Of a stretch of 64,000 bases of DNA, positions 13,201 to 24,364 are shown in pieces; positions within the stretch are counted from its first letter, which is position 1, and each line of letters begins with the position of its first letter. A program made the position numbers and the translations under genes. Location: assembly GCF_003590095.1 (NCBI RefSeq), contig NC_039481.1:8587895-8651894 (forward strand), read 5' to 3'. Origin of the DNA: Trichoplusia ni. Its lineage: Eukaryota > Arthropoda > Insecta > Lepidoptera > Noctuidae. The notes beneath the pieces were generated by a model, which did not search any database, was not told the DNA's origin, and was given only the letters and a program-made list of their open reading frames with translations.

Positions 13201-13717
13201 ATATGATTGTTTATCGGAGACAGTTTATGAAATGACTATATTGAAACCGAGCAACGTGTTCTCTATTTCTGGACGAGTGCTATTATGATTAGCAGACGCT
13301 GATAGGGTTTTATAATGATGATATATTTGAAATAGTGAACGGAGATAGGCTATAATAATGTCAATGATAAAAAGCAATTTTAATTGCGTAATTGCAAAAA
13401 ATAAGACCCTTTCTTAAATAAAGAAATGACTAGCATGTAAAGTGTAAGTAAAATAAGCTAGAAGAAATGCTAAGCTAAACCCAACCGGCGACAGAGGGAT
13501 GAGCTTGCTGTCTGAAAGACATCTCGAACACCATAACCTCAAATAGAATAGAAGGGAAACAAGAAGAACTTTGGCCTTACAAGAAATATACAATTTTATC
13601 AATGCGTCATTTTTGTTTCAGATAGCCGGCACTATTGTGACTTATGAACTGGTGTTGTTGCAGTTCGCCGGAGTCTCACCGGTAACGCCCGAGCCGATTG
13701 AAAACAATATAGTTTAG
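1229..13717 (+). CDS. Sugar gustatory receptor 1 (GR, 11 exons)
   Basis: Member of the insect sugar gustatory receptor clade: a seven-pass, inverted-topology ligand-gated cation channel subunit of taste neuron membranes. Coding exons: 1229-1232, 2296-2455, 2917-3038, 3413-3592, 4228-4376, 4779-4901, 6014-6168, 6670-6723, 7179-7341, 10571-10660, 13622-13717. They join in frame to 432 codons including TAG (431 aa). Diagnostic stretches are IIGQCFGLIPILG near the N-terminus, DLIFYSLGFTTTILFLRVAK, NLFFICSQLLHTF, GDTVALSGLQFF and TYELVLLQF in the last exon, the TYhhhhhQF signature of TM7. Introns after exons 2 and 8 start with GC (AG|GCAAGT, CAG|GCAAAT); all others are GT-AG. The first exon is inferred: ATGG|gtgagt supplies the phase needed to give MDPIHF and has an in-frame TGA just upstream. 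Compared with receptors 2 and 3 it has extra introns in the N-terminal half. Introns hold several mobile elements. The family call and exons 2-11 are firm; the first four bases are the weak point. Confidence 0.9.
3741..3763. repeat. ATTCT microsatellite
   Basis: Four to five tandem copies of the pentamer ATTCT in the intron after exon 4 of sugar receptor 1, directly followed by a decayed tRNA-like SINE tail (3765-3885) with a box-B-like GAATTCGATTCCC. Confidence 0.7.
4040..4204. mobile_element. MITE with long terminal inverted repeats
   Basis: The sequence begins CAGGGTGTCCAGTAAGTAGC and ends with its reverse complement. About 45 bp at each end pair with few mismatches. It is flanked by TA on both sides (4040-4041 and 4203-4204). 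TA duplication and a CAGGGTGTCC end are typical of Tc1/mariner-related non-autonomous elements. Length is about 160 bp and there is no coding sequence. It lies in the intron before exon 5 of sugar receptor 1, only about 25 bp upstream of that exon's acceptor. Confidence 0.85.
4425..4500 (-). repeat. SINE-like repeat family B (fragment)
   Basis: Contains GGGGATTAAACCCGCGACAC followed by the TCTGTGGGTTTGACGTG block. The same series (GCTTGTCC, GGGATCGAACCC, then a GGCTATCCATG-like end) recurs at 44480-44645 and 45055-45180. The GGTTCGA-like core resembles a tRNA box B, so this is probably a tRNA-derived SINE fragment inside an intron of sugar receptor 1. Confidence 0.55.
6294..6372. repeat. Dispersed lepidopteran repeat fragment
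   Basis: GTACGTCCCACTGCTGGGAA and the following CATGCCTCCTC block are a common interspersed sequence of moth genomes. It lies in the intron between exons 7 and 8 of sugar receptor 1. Confidence 0.5.
6862..6950. repeat. SINE-like repeat family B (fragment)
   Basis: Holds TTGTGCCGCAGGGGCTTCAC and ACAAGCATTCGTGGATCACA, the same words found at 44480-44645 and 58556-58735. Intronic in sugar receptor 1. Confidence 0.5.
7342..8838. repeat. Intronic transposon debris
   Basis: First half of the 3.2-kb intron after exon 9 of sugar receptor 1. It holds a TGTCTGTTTGTCTGT run (7617-7650) and a block with TAACGGTTCCTGAGATAGAG and GACAGACAGACGAACAG (8335-8400), words that I associate with decayed non-LTR (RTE-like) remnants in Lepidoptera. 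Similar wording recurs at 28800-28910, 30890-30960 and 31345-31400. No intact reading frame. Confidence 0.45.
8839..9561. mobile_element. Non-autonomous TIR DNA transposon, about 720 bp
   Basis: The ends are inverted copies: GGGTCCTACGTATATGGGCC at the left and its exact reverse complement at the right. The similarity extends a few bases outward (ATCGAT versus ATCGAG read inward). ATAG flanks both sides (8835-8838 and 9562-9565), a candidate 4-bp target duplication. No transposase-like frame is visible inside, so it would need a trans-acting enzyme. It sits in the intron between exons 9 and 10 of sugar receptor 1. I could not assign a superfamily. Confidence 0.8.
12130..12421 (-). repeat. Dispersed repeat family C, copy 1
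   Basis: Reverse-orientation copy of the element described at 12701-12959. It ends in GTCGCGGGCAACCGCTAG and includes AACGCGCTAATCTCAGGATC and CCATCACGCTGCGACTAATA. It is about 280 bp upstream of an oppositely oriented copy in the same intron of sugar receptor 1. Confidence 0.75.
12701..12959 (+). repeat. Dispersed repeat family C, copy 2
   Basis: Starts CTAGCTGTTGCCCGCGACTT and ends TATATATTAGTATAGATT. Four more copies occur at 12130-12421, 48799-49050, 62871-63157 and 63158-63413, and a short fragment at 9865-9882. The GTTGCCCGCGACTTCGTC word is very common in lepidopteran genomes and is usually the tail of a non-LTR or SINE-type element. No coding sequence. Confidence 0.75.
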
Positions 13718-14404
13718 TGTGGACTTAAAAGATACATTAATATTACGAAATAGAACAACCATTGTAGTTCGGCTAAGAAAATTTGAAAAACTTTCTATAC
13801 TGTAAAAGATATGTATAACATTTTTTTTTGTTATTCCATTTGGATGCTTGTCAGTTCAGTCAGTAGACAGTATAGTGAACGTTGGCTAGTGTCACAAGAT
13901 ACCAGCCATCTGCGTGGGAAATATTTAGTTCACAACCGATGCGGTAAGCGCCGAAAGGTGCCTTCAGTGTCCCCTTACTGTCATACGGGTTATGCATGTT
14001 ACCAATCCGACCCGACCGGAGAAACACACCTTATGGGAACATACATGCATTCCGAAACTTAAATATATCGTAAAAATACCTGCTAATACCACTACTAACA
14101 GATCTTATACTTCAGTTTATCAAAATAATCTCGTAGTAGGACATCTCTAAATATCAAAATACGCAATACTATGGTAATAATAATTATCAATTTATGTAAT
14201 ACAGTCAATATCTGTTTTAGTCCTCAATAGAGCCAGAGTAACAGTTGAACTCGGGCCACATTCCGTACCCGGGGGCTTAATTTAGAATAATTGGATGCCT
14301 AAAGGCTCTGTTAAAGACCATTTTAGTAGCAGTTATTCCTAATAGTTTGTTTAATTGCCTGACTTGGGACAAACATTGTATGGAGTAATGTTAACTTAAT
14401 TGGT

Positions 14405-14410
14405 TAATAA
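14405..14410 (+). promoter_or_regulatory. Candidate poly(A) signal of sugar receptor 1
   Basis: The first AATAAA downstream of the stop codon at 13717, about 690 bp away. Another AATAAA follows near 14491. Which one is used cannot be told from the sequence. Confidence 0.4.
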
Positions 14411-14689
14411 ATATGTTGTATCATTGTGGTTGTTGTGTTTTTGTATATTATTGTGTGGTTTCTTATGGGTGGACTTCATTTACATTGAAAATAAATTAAG
14501 TTGAATAGTCGTATGCTATATATATGATAAAGTAAGAATCAGGTAATGTCGAATTGAAATATTGAACCACAATAACGTTTAGTTCTTTACACGCTTTTTT
14601 CTTAAGATAATGTCTTTATTTATACTCACCATATATTATTATTTGACTGTACAGACAACCGAGAAGCTTAGGTCACTACGCTAATCAAA

Positions 14690-14850
14690 ATGCGCGTGAC
14701 GTATCGAAGATTCGATCCCTCGATCAATCGAACGAATCATGTCCTGAGTTCTTTGTGCATGTGACTTGAATGCCCGTGAAATCAATGCGGCACAAGGAAT
14801 CAAAACCTTAGTGCGGAAGTCTTTAAAAAAAATGCGAACATCCCTTTTTT
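14690..14850 (+). repeat. SINE-like repeat family B
   Basis: Contains TCGAAGATTCGATCCCTCGA (box-B-like) and GTGCATGTGACTTGAATG, GCGGCACAAGGAATC, words shared with 58556-58735. Probably a tRNA-derived SINE copy. Confidence 0.5.
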
Positions 14851-16583
14851 GTGAACACCGTTCGTTCGAAAGCAATACGTTGTTACATTGAGATAGAACC
14901 GTCACTTGCAGTGATAACTACATCAGTCTCGAATGACAAATGTTCCGCGCGACACACGAACATTAATCAGACTACAACTAGATACAGACTTATTTCTGAC
15001 TTTCTCTGTTGTGTGTGTGTGAGTGTGTATGTGTGTTTGTATCTATCTGACTATATGAGTACTCTTATGTGGTTTTGGATTGTCATCAGTAAAATTCACA
15101 AAGCTAGCATTTTTTTATTGATTTTTTAAAGTTAGGGCCTATAGTATACTTACTATATTCGATTCCTGTGTGTCATCAGGCGCTTGGAAAAATTGGAGTC
15201 CCCTGCGGGGCTAGGAATGTTTAAAAGGTAATATTATTATGTTTGGGATAAAGAAGTAACCCCCTGTTTTAAAACCTACAGCAAAAATGTATTGAAATAA
15301 GTATCAAAACCAGTTTATACCCGCGCTTAGACTAGTTTATTTTACTTTTCATTATAGTATTTAAGTGCGTAAGTATTTTTATTGGTATCTCTATTAAATT
15401 AAGGTTAAAAATATCTAAGTAGGTATATCGTTTTATTAGTCTGCAGACACTACCATTAAAGACAAAAATTACATAAAAACCGTAACAATAGCAACATCGA
15501 AACATCTCCTCAATGAGTGCGTCTAAACGTGCCTCGGGTCCAAACGCCCGAAGAAATCCCGATCGGCTTACATATCATGTGAAATAATATTGAAAGTGGC
15601 GATATTTTCAACCAGGCCGTACGTGCACACGATGTTAATGGACGGAACACTGTTAAGGTGTTATAGCTTCGGTATTACATGTTCAAGGGCCTACTAGCAG
15701 CTCTAAAAGTTAAAGTTGCACGTGTAGAAAGAGACAGATAATTGCACGTGGTAGAGCGCCGCCGCCGTCTCGCTTCCACGCAAGCAACTATCTTATTTTA
15801 AATTACAGTGGTAGGTTTTAAGCAAGAAGTTTTCTTCCAGATTGTAAATGATTGGGTTACCTGTGTTTTCTTAGTATTATTGAGTAATAAAAATCAGAAG
15901 AAACACTCGAATATCTGAACAGTATGTAGAGTCCATGCAAACGATGTATTTTGATACCAAGACGAAGATGAAAATATCAGTCGTATGAAGAACGATGGTT
16001 CCTAGATGAGTTCTATTCAACCCGTTATACAGGATGTCATTTCGCTGTATTACTTTATATTTACATTTCGGCTGAATACACAGCCAAAGTCATCGTGAAA
16101 ACACATATAAACAAAGAACTAAGTTCCATCTTATACTTTCCTCTTTGTTTTTTAACGCATTAATTCTATTCATCCATACCTCTTCTTGTCAATAAGGTCT
16201 ATTTTCCTTTGCACCTTCCTGGAACTTGCACTTAGGAATTCGATAGTTTTATGAATGGGTTGCTGGATGTTTTTTTGGACACAATACTTGTATTTTATGC
16301 ATTCGTATACGACGCGAGTGAAATTGGCTCGGCATGGAGTTTTATTACACCTCTCTTTTTGTTTGTGAATTTCTGTCGCAAAAGAGAGCCGATTTTTTCG
16401 ATGTTTCAAAAATTCAGACGGAAGAATAACAAATGGAAAAGAATATTTTGCTTGTATTTGAAGTATAAATCTTTGAATTCTCTATTTAAGTCCTCAAGAA
16501 AAACATAATGGTTTTCGATATACATTGAATTTTATATTCTTAAGGGCGAAATTGTAGTAATAAGAGGATTATACTAAAAATGC

Positions 16584-16589
16584 TTTATT
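16584..16589 (-). promoter_or_regulatory. Candidate poly(A) signal of sugar receptor 2
   Basis: AATAAA on the minus strand, about 205 bp beyond the receptor 2 stop codon. Confidence 0.5.
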
Positions 16590-16793
16590 GCTTTACTGCA
16601 TAATCGTTACCTACATACTATAATATTATATCTGTTGTAAATCTAAAAAGATAGTTTGGTTGAACACGCGACTTCAGGAACTATAGGTTAGACTTAAAAA
16701 CGTGTATTGGATGCCCAGGTTGTCAAGGAGAATGAGAAGCTATTCTCAAACCATGTCACATAGTAGCGGCAACTCGATTCTTGTCCTTTTTTA

Positions 16794-19700
16794 TTATTTG
16801 TCGTATTGTATCAGGACTAATTCGTATTTCAAAATCGTAGCGGCCACCTGAAAATAAAACGTTCAATAATTGATTTTACTATAGTTCTTTCTCTGTCACA
16901 TTTCATCACTAGATACACAGAGCTTATTATGAAATTGGCTGATACACATACAAACATGTACTTATTGTGGTTTTATTTGATATTAAACTTACTTCTAAAA
17001 GCACTTGTCTTCTTAGTGCAAAGAACCCATTGCCAGACAAGGCAACGAAGTCATGCGTCAACTGGTAGTGCAGCCTTTTTACCTGTAAGAGAAACAGAAT
17101 TGACATTTAGCTATTGTTTATAAGACCTTATTATGTCCTCTTTCAAGTAAAAATCGCCAATCTCTTCATAAAACAGAAATTTTAAGAATTTCCGTCTTCT
17201 GTGCTTACTGAGAACTTGTTTTGGTCTGCTGTCCCCATAGAATAGTTATCTTTGACATTGGTTTATGACGAAATGCAAAGAAATAACCACGCGTTTACAT
17301 ATTTAGTACTAAAATTTGTCATTTTTCTACCAATACAGAATAATTACAATATTTATTCCAAAACAATTAATTACGTATTTTCTACGAAGCTTCATGTTTG
17401 TTTCGATATGTAATTCCAGCTTATATGCCACCACCTGCCACACACCCACTGCAAGACATAGTATTTCCTGCTTAGGTCAGATTTGAGCCTTGATCACCAC
17501 GCAGACTCAATGCGAGTTCGCTATTTCTGAAATTGCCTTACGATGTTTTCCTTCACCGTCTCAATACTCCTTTACCTCAATATTATAGCTATGGCTGGGA
17601 CAGTTGTTGAGGCAGGTGACAGCTTTTTGCGAGTGTCGGTGGACGTCTGAAGCAGCCAGCACCACGCCGCACGCTCTCAGGATCAGAAACCCGACTGAGA
17701 ACAAGTAGTAGCCGCGATTTAGGGCACTGCTCTTGTCTCTACTGAAAAACGAACAAAAAAAAAATAAGATGGGTTGGGACTCAATATTAAATTCAACAAC
17801 ATTAATTCTTCGGACATACAAAGTACTTAATCAGTATTTTTTGTTTAGTTTTTGCGAGGATGTCAATTTTAGCTGGAACAAACATTACCGGTGTTGATAC
17901 AAGCAATAAACTTACGCATTACAGGCTCTTAAAAGAGGTCTGTTAGAAGACGGAAAAGGCTGCTACTACTTCAACTTTTATAGTACCTAATTATTTTCCT
18001 CTACAAAAAAAAATACCTTCGCAGAATTCGAAGCCATGTGAATAAAATCAAAGGCTACGCTAGCGGTATGTAAAACTAATATTCAGAAGCCTTCACGATA
18101 TCTCATATTGTGGGATAAGCTTTATAAGCGGATTTTCACCGTTTCTTTGTTCCATTATGGGAAAATAAGAAGTTAATCTAACATAATACGGATGAATCCG
18201 ATTTATCATAGTATTTTTATATGTTGTTGAGACATAAATTTGAATAAAAAGTTCTTTGTGAAAAAGTATGTAGTGTGTTAAGGTTTTAAGATAATGTAAA
18301 TAAAGATTGCGTATCGATGCTCTTTTCTTTTATCACTATATACGTGCACATTAAGCTCAGTACTGGCCTGTCAGTCTAGTGGTTGGTCGTGACATCGTAG
18401 GTCTCGGGTTCGATTTCCACTCAAGATAAATGCAGGAATTGCTAGGTATGAATTTAAATGTTTTGTGGAAGTTTATTTTACTGTGTATTATGAGAACCAA
18501 TACCAAAAAGACAATTGAATTGAATGTCCTGTTTAACGTTTGGAACTAGCAACGTTTTAAAATAAGTAAAAAATTAAGTTCAAAAATATTTCTACCTCAT
18601 ACTACAACATTGGCAATTAAATACTCAAATAAATAAAAAAACTACCGAAGAGTATGACAAACACGACTCCAGACAAAGGCAAACCGATTTTCCGGAGAAA
18701 TTATACCCATTAATGTATTTTTCACTTCATTAAACCTCATTGTCGTCTTGCTTCGCTGAGTGTTAAACGTGGAAAGCTTTCATAAAAGAGATTCTGATAT
18801 TGCTACATCATGTCTCTTTAACCGCTTTTTTGTCAGAGAAGGTAATATGAGTATGATACTCGTAGCTTAATTTTGGATTTTGCGCCCAATTTGCTTATCG
18901 ATAAATCTTTGGATGAAGCTTGTGACTTCTCAGCTGAGTTGGACTATTCTTAGCTTAAATTAAATGTTTGCTTAAATTTATTCTTGTAGCTTGAATAAGT
19001 ATAAGCTCAACCATGTTCCAGTGCCTGTGTGTCATAAATTAACATTGCCAAAGTTTTATAATTGTATCTATTGGTGGGATAGTTAAGTTATTAATACTAA
19101 TGCCTTCGACCTCTCGTTTCAGCCTTGAGTGAATATCTTTTAGGAACTAATAATTTCTTTTAGTAAAAAAAAATCTGTTTACATTATTTGGAGATGATCA
19201 TAACTAAGGTTTGCTGCCTACGCAAAAAACGACGTTGCTGCTGTCAACAGCGTGTGTATGACATGCGGTTTAAGCGTATAGTAGGCCTTACATTACTGGC
19301 TAAAAAGTCAAGACAGAAAAAACGGTGACGTATATAAACATTATTTTTTTTAATATAATCCTTACTGCGTCCCATTGAACAGCTGCAGACAGATAAAGAA
19401 TAAATTGTTGATGTTGGACAGGAGTATGAGGCCTCCAAGTTTCTTGTCCACCAAGCGGACGAGCGCGGCCTGACGCACGTACGCCTCTCGGAGACGACGC
19501 CATAACTGGATGTGTAGGTACAGGTCCGTTCCAAACTGTGGAAATGTAATTTGAAAAAAGGAATTATGAAGCATGGCGATATTTTGTTTTTGATTTTGGG
19601 AGATTGTTAAGGATATAAGGATTCTAATAATAAGTAATATACAAATACTCCATTTTAAGGTGGGTTAAAATGCCTGCACTTAAGAAGGTATTTGACTAAG

Positions 19701-22700
19701 AAATCTATTTATTCTGTCAGATTTATTTAGTCAAATACCTAGTGGCAACTGGTTACTGAAATATGGTTGGTTGAACTAACTGATAAATAAAAGCAATCGC
19801 ACGAAATATTTGAAGAACTTTATTTCTATTAAAAAAAAATACTTTAATAATTTGAATCACAAATTGGTTCCTATTAAATCGTCTTTACGAAAAAACCTAA
19901 CAACAGACCCAACATTTCTTTAACTAAATTGTATAAAACATACAAAAACAAAGGCGTACATGAAAAAAACGAAACGTACCCTCTTCTGCCCTTCATGATA
20001 CTTCTCGAACGCGATCGCATTGGTAACATACAAATTAAGTCGTCGGTACCGCGAAGTTAGGCCCATACTGATAAGAATAATGATTAGATCTTGAAAGTTC
20101 CACAGCGCCGTCGCGAATTTACTTAGGACGAATATAGCTATGCCTATACCGAGGTTGTAGTCATCTGTAATTATGTTATTTAATTAAACCTAACATGCAT
20201 AGTTTCAAATGAAAATTATAAAAAAAAAATCTTAAAATAACGAGTGTACAATGACATAAAGCTTATCAGTGTGTTTTTGGTGCGGATTTTAGTAAAAACG
20301 CGAAATGAAATTGTTTATTCTGCAAGTAGGATAAACATTGCTTCATCATTGTCTATATGTAAAATGATTTTTGAGCTGACTGGAGATAACATTTCTCAAA
20401 CGCTTGTTCTTGGTCTAATAGAAATATTAACTTTTTTAATAGTTATTAATGAATGGTGCAACATAACATTGATAAGTGTTAACAAAACTGGATTTGTTGA
20501 TATTGTAAAAGAGAGACATGATGGCGTTCTATATATCATGTTGTGGCGTCTTACTTCCACATCTACAAATGGTGCTTTAAGTCAAAAGAAGAAAAATAAT
20601 ATTTCGAGAATTATATGCTTTACGATAAATAATAAATTGTATCTCACATGGTCCTATTAAGAATCCGTGCGAATCCAAAATTAAGATTCGAAGCATTTCT
20701 GCAGGAGGATAGCTGAAGTCCAGTTTTGACATCATGCTCATCATATGTTCCACTGAAACAAATGCTAATGTTAATAATATTAATGACATAGCCTAGAAAT
20801 GATAGCTGTTATAAAAAGTAAAAATAATTTTAGTTCGACGGATAAACATTAGAAACGTATTTTTTTGTAACAGAAAAATTAAAATAGAAAATGATTTGAT
20901 GAATGAATGCTGCCAGCTTCGAGAAAAGATAGACGGGGGCACTGCCGCACCCCCTGGTTTTAACTAATAGTTACGCTCAGTTATTATATAAAAATAATAA
21001 TCTGAAGAACGGATTCACTTTACAGGAGAGTCTGATTTAGACAGTACATGTCAAACGCAATGATCGCTACTTACATTTTACGTAAATGGTTATGAAACCG
21101 GATTAATTCGAGAAACGGTTATTAAAATCTAGACTGGATATCATGTCTTATACAATAAACAATGGATTTTCATTTTGTCATATTATTTTTTTTCAATTTA
21201 ATATTAACATTTATTTTGGACTGTCATAATTCAGTTTCAAACTCAACCAGTTAACTCTACCATTTTTGAATTAAATATTGTATACCAAATCAATAATGTT
21301 CATACTTCATTCACAATTATATTTCATTCAGTATCAGATAACCTTAAAAATACTTACCAGAAGCCAAAACCAGGATTGAAGTAGCCACAAATATGGCTTT
21401 CAATCGAATACACTTGTCTGGTGAGAAATTAAGTCCGTCAGTGGTTTCCATTCTTAGCCAAAGTATGGATAGTTTCCGCCATGATTGCATGAATCGGATG
21501 GAGAAGAACAGTGATAGGAGTGCGTTGCCATAGAAGATGGAACCTGCTAGGTGAGCGGTTAGCCCTTCTGTGAAGGAAGGAGAGTAAGTTTGATATTTCA
21601 ATGTGTAGGTATGGGTTGAGTTATATGAAAGGAAATTATATTTTGGGTAGCGGTAAACCCATTTATTATTATTCAAATAATAAACATGGGCCTAAATAGC
21701 AAGGTTTATAGGTAGGTAAATAAGTAGGATTTTTTATGCCACACCGCACTAAAAACGGAATTAACCAACTGAAATAGTTATATGCTGCCACAATAGCATA
21801 TTCTAATAGGAATAATAAAATAAAAACAAGAACAAGCACGACTTAACTTGGACCTGAAAATTGGATTTTTAATTTAATTTAACATTAAATTTATTAAATA
21901 AATTTAATACCAGGTACTAACGAGTGCAAAATGCAGGGTCTAAACAGGGTCCTAAGCAGTTTTAACTTTCTTCAATTGGATATTTTTTTAAGAACAATTA
22001 TAAACTACGTTCGAACCTCCAACTACGACCACTGATCGTAATATACAAGATAGAAATACTCGCTACATTATTATAATTACTTTCGTAAGGCGGATTCTAG
22101 TGTCAGGTCATGCTAATGGACTTTGGTTGGGTCCAAAATTAGTCGAGCTAACCCTATAGACGTATTCGTATACCGTTATCAAATAATCAATTATAAAAGT
22201 ACTCACGCCCATCATCAGTTAAATTAGTTATTGCATATTTGGTCAGCACCCTCAGTATTCTGAAAATCGCTCGGCTCTCGACTATTATTAGTGAAAGTAG
22301 CAGGATTACACTCCACAAGAATGACACGTTGACACCGTAAGCAGATACACCGAAGATTCGAGCCTTGGAGAAGATACTGTTTAACGTCGGCAGGAAATGC
22401 TGAAAAGAAATCTCGATAAAGTACCTAAACGTATAATTTATTTACTAATTATGAAAATGTGAGAGTTACGATCGATGGTTGAATGGATGTCTTACTTAAT
22501 GATAATAATGGAGTTATAGACCGATTTAAGATAGTGCGGTTTACTGTTACTATAGTCTTGGTCCTGATAGATAATCTGGAACCAGATGTGGATACAATAT
22601 TTTGTAGCTAGGAAGAGCAAATAGGACTGGAATATGAAATTCGTGGGTAAAATGAGTTTCAGAAGGAAAATTATGTGTTTTGGATTTTACATAGGCGATT

Positions 22701-22864
22701 GGTCCATGTGCAATGCAGTATTCAGTTGTGTAGTATAATTGGAAACTAAGTTTTGGCAATTTTAGGCAAATTCAAATCGTTTAAAAAATACAAAATTTAC
22801 TCACATCAGGTTTTTTCTCATAATTCGTCTGAAGCGAATTTAGTTGCATATTATAAGGCAACAT
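16794..22864 (-). CDS. Sugar gustatory receptor 2 (GR, 10 exons)
   Basis: Second sugar-clade gustatory receptor, convergent with receptor 1 and co-oriented with receptor 3. Exons in transcript order: 22864-22805, 22399-22207, 21567-21358, 20752-20648, 20164-19980, 19535-19366, 17939-17916, 17741-17576, 17082-16993, 16847-16794; all introns GT-AG. They join to 419 codons including TAA (418 aa). Segments that place it: LWNFQDLIIILISMGLTSRY, NLFFICLQLF, HDFVALSGNGFF and the C-terminus KYELVLIQYDK. Exon phases match receptor 3 throughout. Odd points: the TM7 signature TYhhhhhQF reads KYELVLIQY here, and exon 7 is a 24-nt micro-exon. Start choice: ATG TTG CCT at 22864 is the first ATG after an acceptor at 22896. 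The frame is open between them and resembles receptor 3's N-terminus, so a further upstream coding exon is possible. Confidence 0.9.
17427..17561. repeat. Dispersed lepidopteran repeat ending beside a splice donor
   Basis: Ends with ACGATGTTTTCCTTCACCGT, a very common moth repeat word. It lies in the receptor 2 intron downstream of exon 8 and stops about 15 bp from that exon's donor at 17575. Confidence 0.55.
18365..18500 (+). repeat. tRNA-derived SINE
   Basis: Starts GCCTGTCAGTCTAGTGGTTG (box-A-like) and continues to GTCTCGGGTTCGATTTCC (box-B-like), spaced as in a pol III type-2 promoter, followed by a non-tRNA body and an AT-rich tail. It sits in the receptor 2 intron between exons 6 and 7. 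There is no closed acceptor stem, so it is not a functional tRNA gene. Confidence 0.65.
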
Positions 22865-24364
22865 AGAATAGTTTGCATTCCGTTTTAAAATGAACCCTGA
22901 AAGACATTTTAACACTTAAAGTTTGTTAAGACAGTATTCTATTACATTCTAATCTAAAAAATCACGTGTTTGATTTTTGGGACACGGAAAATAAATTAAA
23001 AACTTGACTTACCGTTGCTTCCACTACTCTGCCAGTATTTAAAACTGAATTAACAACAATAGGCCATAACAAATACCTTCAATTTCAATTATAGTAGCCT
23101 CGTAAAAAAGAGAGTCAAATAAGACTGTATTAATGTACGTTCCCCTAACCAATATTGAAATACTAAACTTTATTTATTCATATTTCGCTGTTGACATTAA
23201 TAAATGAATGGTACTAACAGCCTGTATTTACTACGAAAAATATTTTACATCCCATCGCATGTGTGGAGCGATTATAAAAACTTTTACCCCATTCAAACTA
23301 TTCCAAACTCTACATTCCAGAAAATAGAGATCATTTTAGTAATCGCTATCTAAAACAATTTTGTTTAATGTATTTTTCGTGTTATTTGTTTACTTATTAT
23401 AGAGGTGGTATTACCTTTTATGTACTTACAAATGATATGGGTTTATCGGAATGACAAAGTAAACCTGCAATCAGACACGAAGCGACATGTTTCGACGCAG
23501 TAATTTCATTTAATTTGATAGATATACATCAAATATCGAACTGTACTTGATTTAGACAGTTTTTTTGTTAAACTACGGACAGTTTATTCTTTGAATTTTA
23601 TTTTTGATTCTCTAAAATTGTTATTCTTTATTTAATTATACACGTATTAATTGCAGTACGCGTCGACTCGCGATGCGATAAAGTTGCGATAAACTAGTCA
23701 CGCAATCCTTATATATTTATCGGAATCGCGTGGGTAAATAGATAGGTATGAGTCTGCAAAAAGTTATTTCTTTTCATTTACGGAAATCTCCAACATGCAA
23801 AGGCTTTGTTGAGAGTTAATTATAATAATTAGAAATCATTGGCAAATTCACTGCCTTGAATAACTTAGTCTCGTGAACACAGTGTGAGTGACATTAAAAT
23901 GACTGTCTGTCGCACAACATGTAACAGAGACAACAGATGTGTTAAGAGTTAATACAAAAAAACATACGTTCAAAAATATTGAGTGTCAGTGTAGAGTAGT
24001 CAGTTACAAACTGACACAACCCGTTTCTACTCCGAATGGAAGGAAAACCGTAGTTACAGGATAGTTCAAAAAGGACCAATGAGGTCAAAATTATACCGGT
24101 TCTATGCGGAAATTAACGCGCCTCCATGCTTAGTCCTGACTCTTTACAAACAATGTCTTGTTCCGTTCTTAGTCAAGGAGAATTAAGAATATTAAACCGA
24201 TTTGAAATATATATTATAACAATTAAAAGTCATTTGTTTTATTTGACTGTATATATTTTGAAAACCAATATCACATTAAATTTAATTTGCATAGCTATAA
24301 AAAAAATACTTAGCATACACTGAATCCTGGTATTTCCATTGCGAATGGGCAAAAAGACCAACTC
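22865..24364. other. Intergenic region between receptors 2 and 3
   Basis: 5' flank of receptor 2 and 3' flank of receptor 3, both on the minus strand, about 1.5 kb. A possible non-coding first exon of receptor 2 may end at a GTAAGT donor near 23013 (minus strand). Otherwise no gene is seen. Confidence 0.5.
24238..24243 (-). promoter_or_regulatory. Candidate poly(A) signal of sugar receptor 3
   Basis: AATAAA on the minus strand, about 120 bp beyond the receptor 3 stop codon. Confidence 0.5.

Larger units (their letters stand above)
13718..16793. other. Convergent intergenic region between receptors 1 and 2
   Basis: The 3' ends of sugar receptors 1 (+) and 2 (-) face each other across about 3.1 kb. 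It holds polyadenylation signals, a family-B SINE-like stretch (14690-14850), a GT-rich simple repeat (15009-15045) and otherwise AT-rich sequence in which I recognise no gene. Confidence 0.6.

Noticed and set aside
18365..18440. tRNA gene
   Set aside because: Box A and box B words are present but there is no acceptor stem or anticodon arm; it is a SINE head.
20244..20660. 138-aa + strand frame inside receptor 2
   Set aside because: It overlaps a real antisense exon and intron of receptor 2, has no recognisable domain and includes a copy of the dispersed 50-bp motif.
22990..23060. Upstream coding exon of receptor 2 ending at the GTAAGT donor near 23013
   Set aside because: In the required phase the frame has an upstream TAA and no ATG, so it could only be non-coding.
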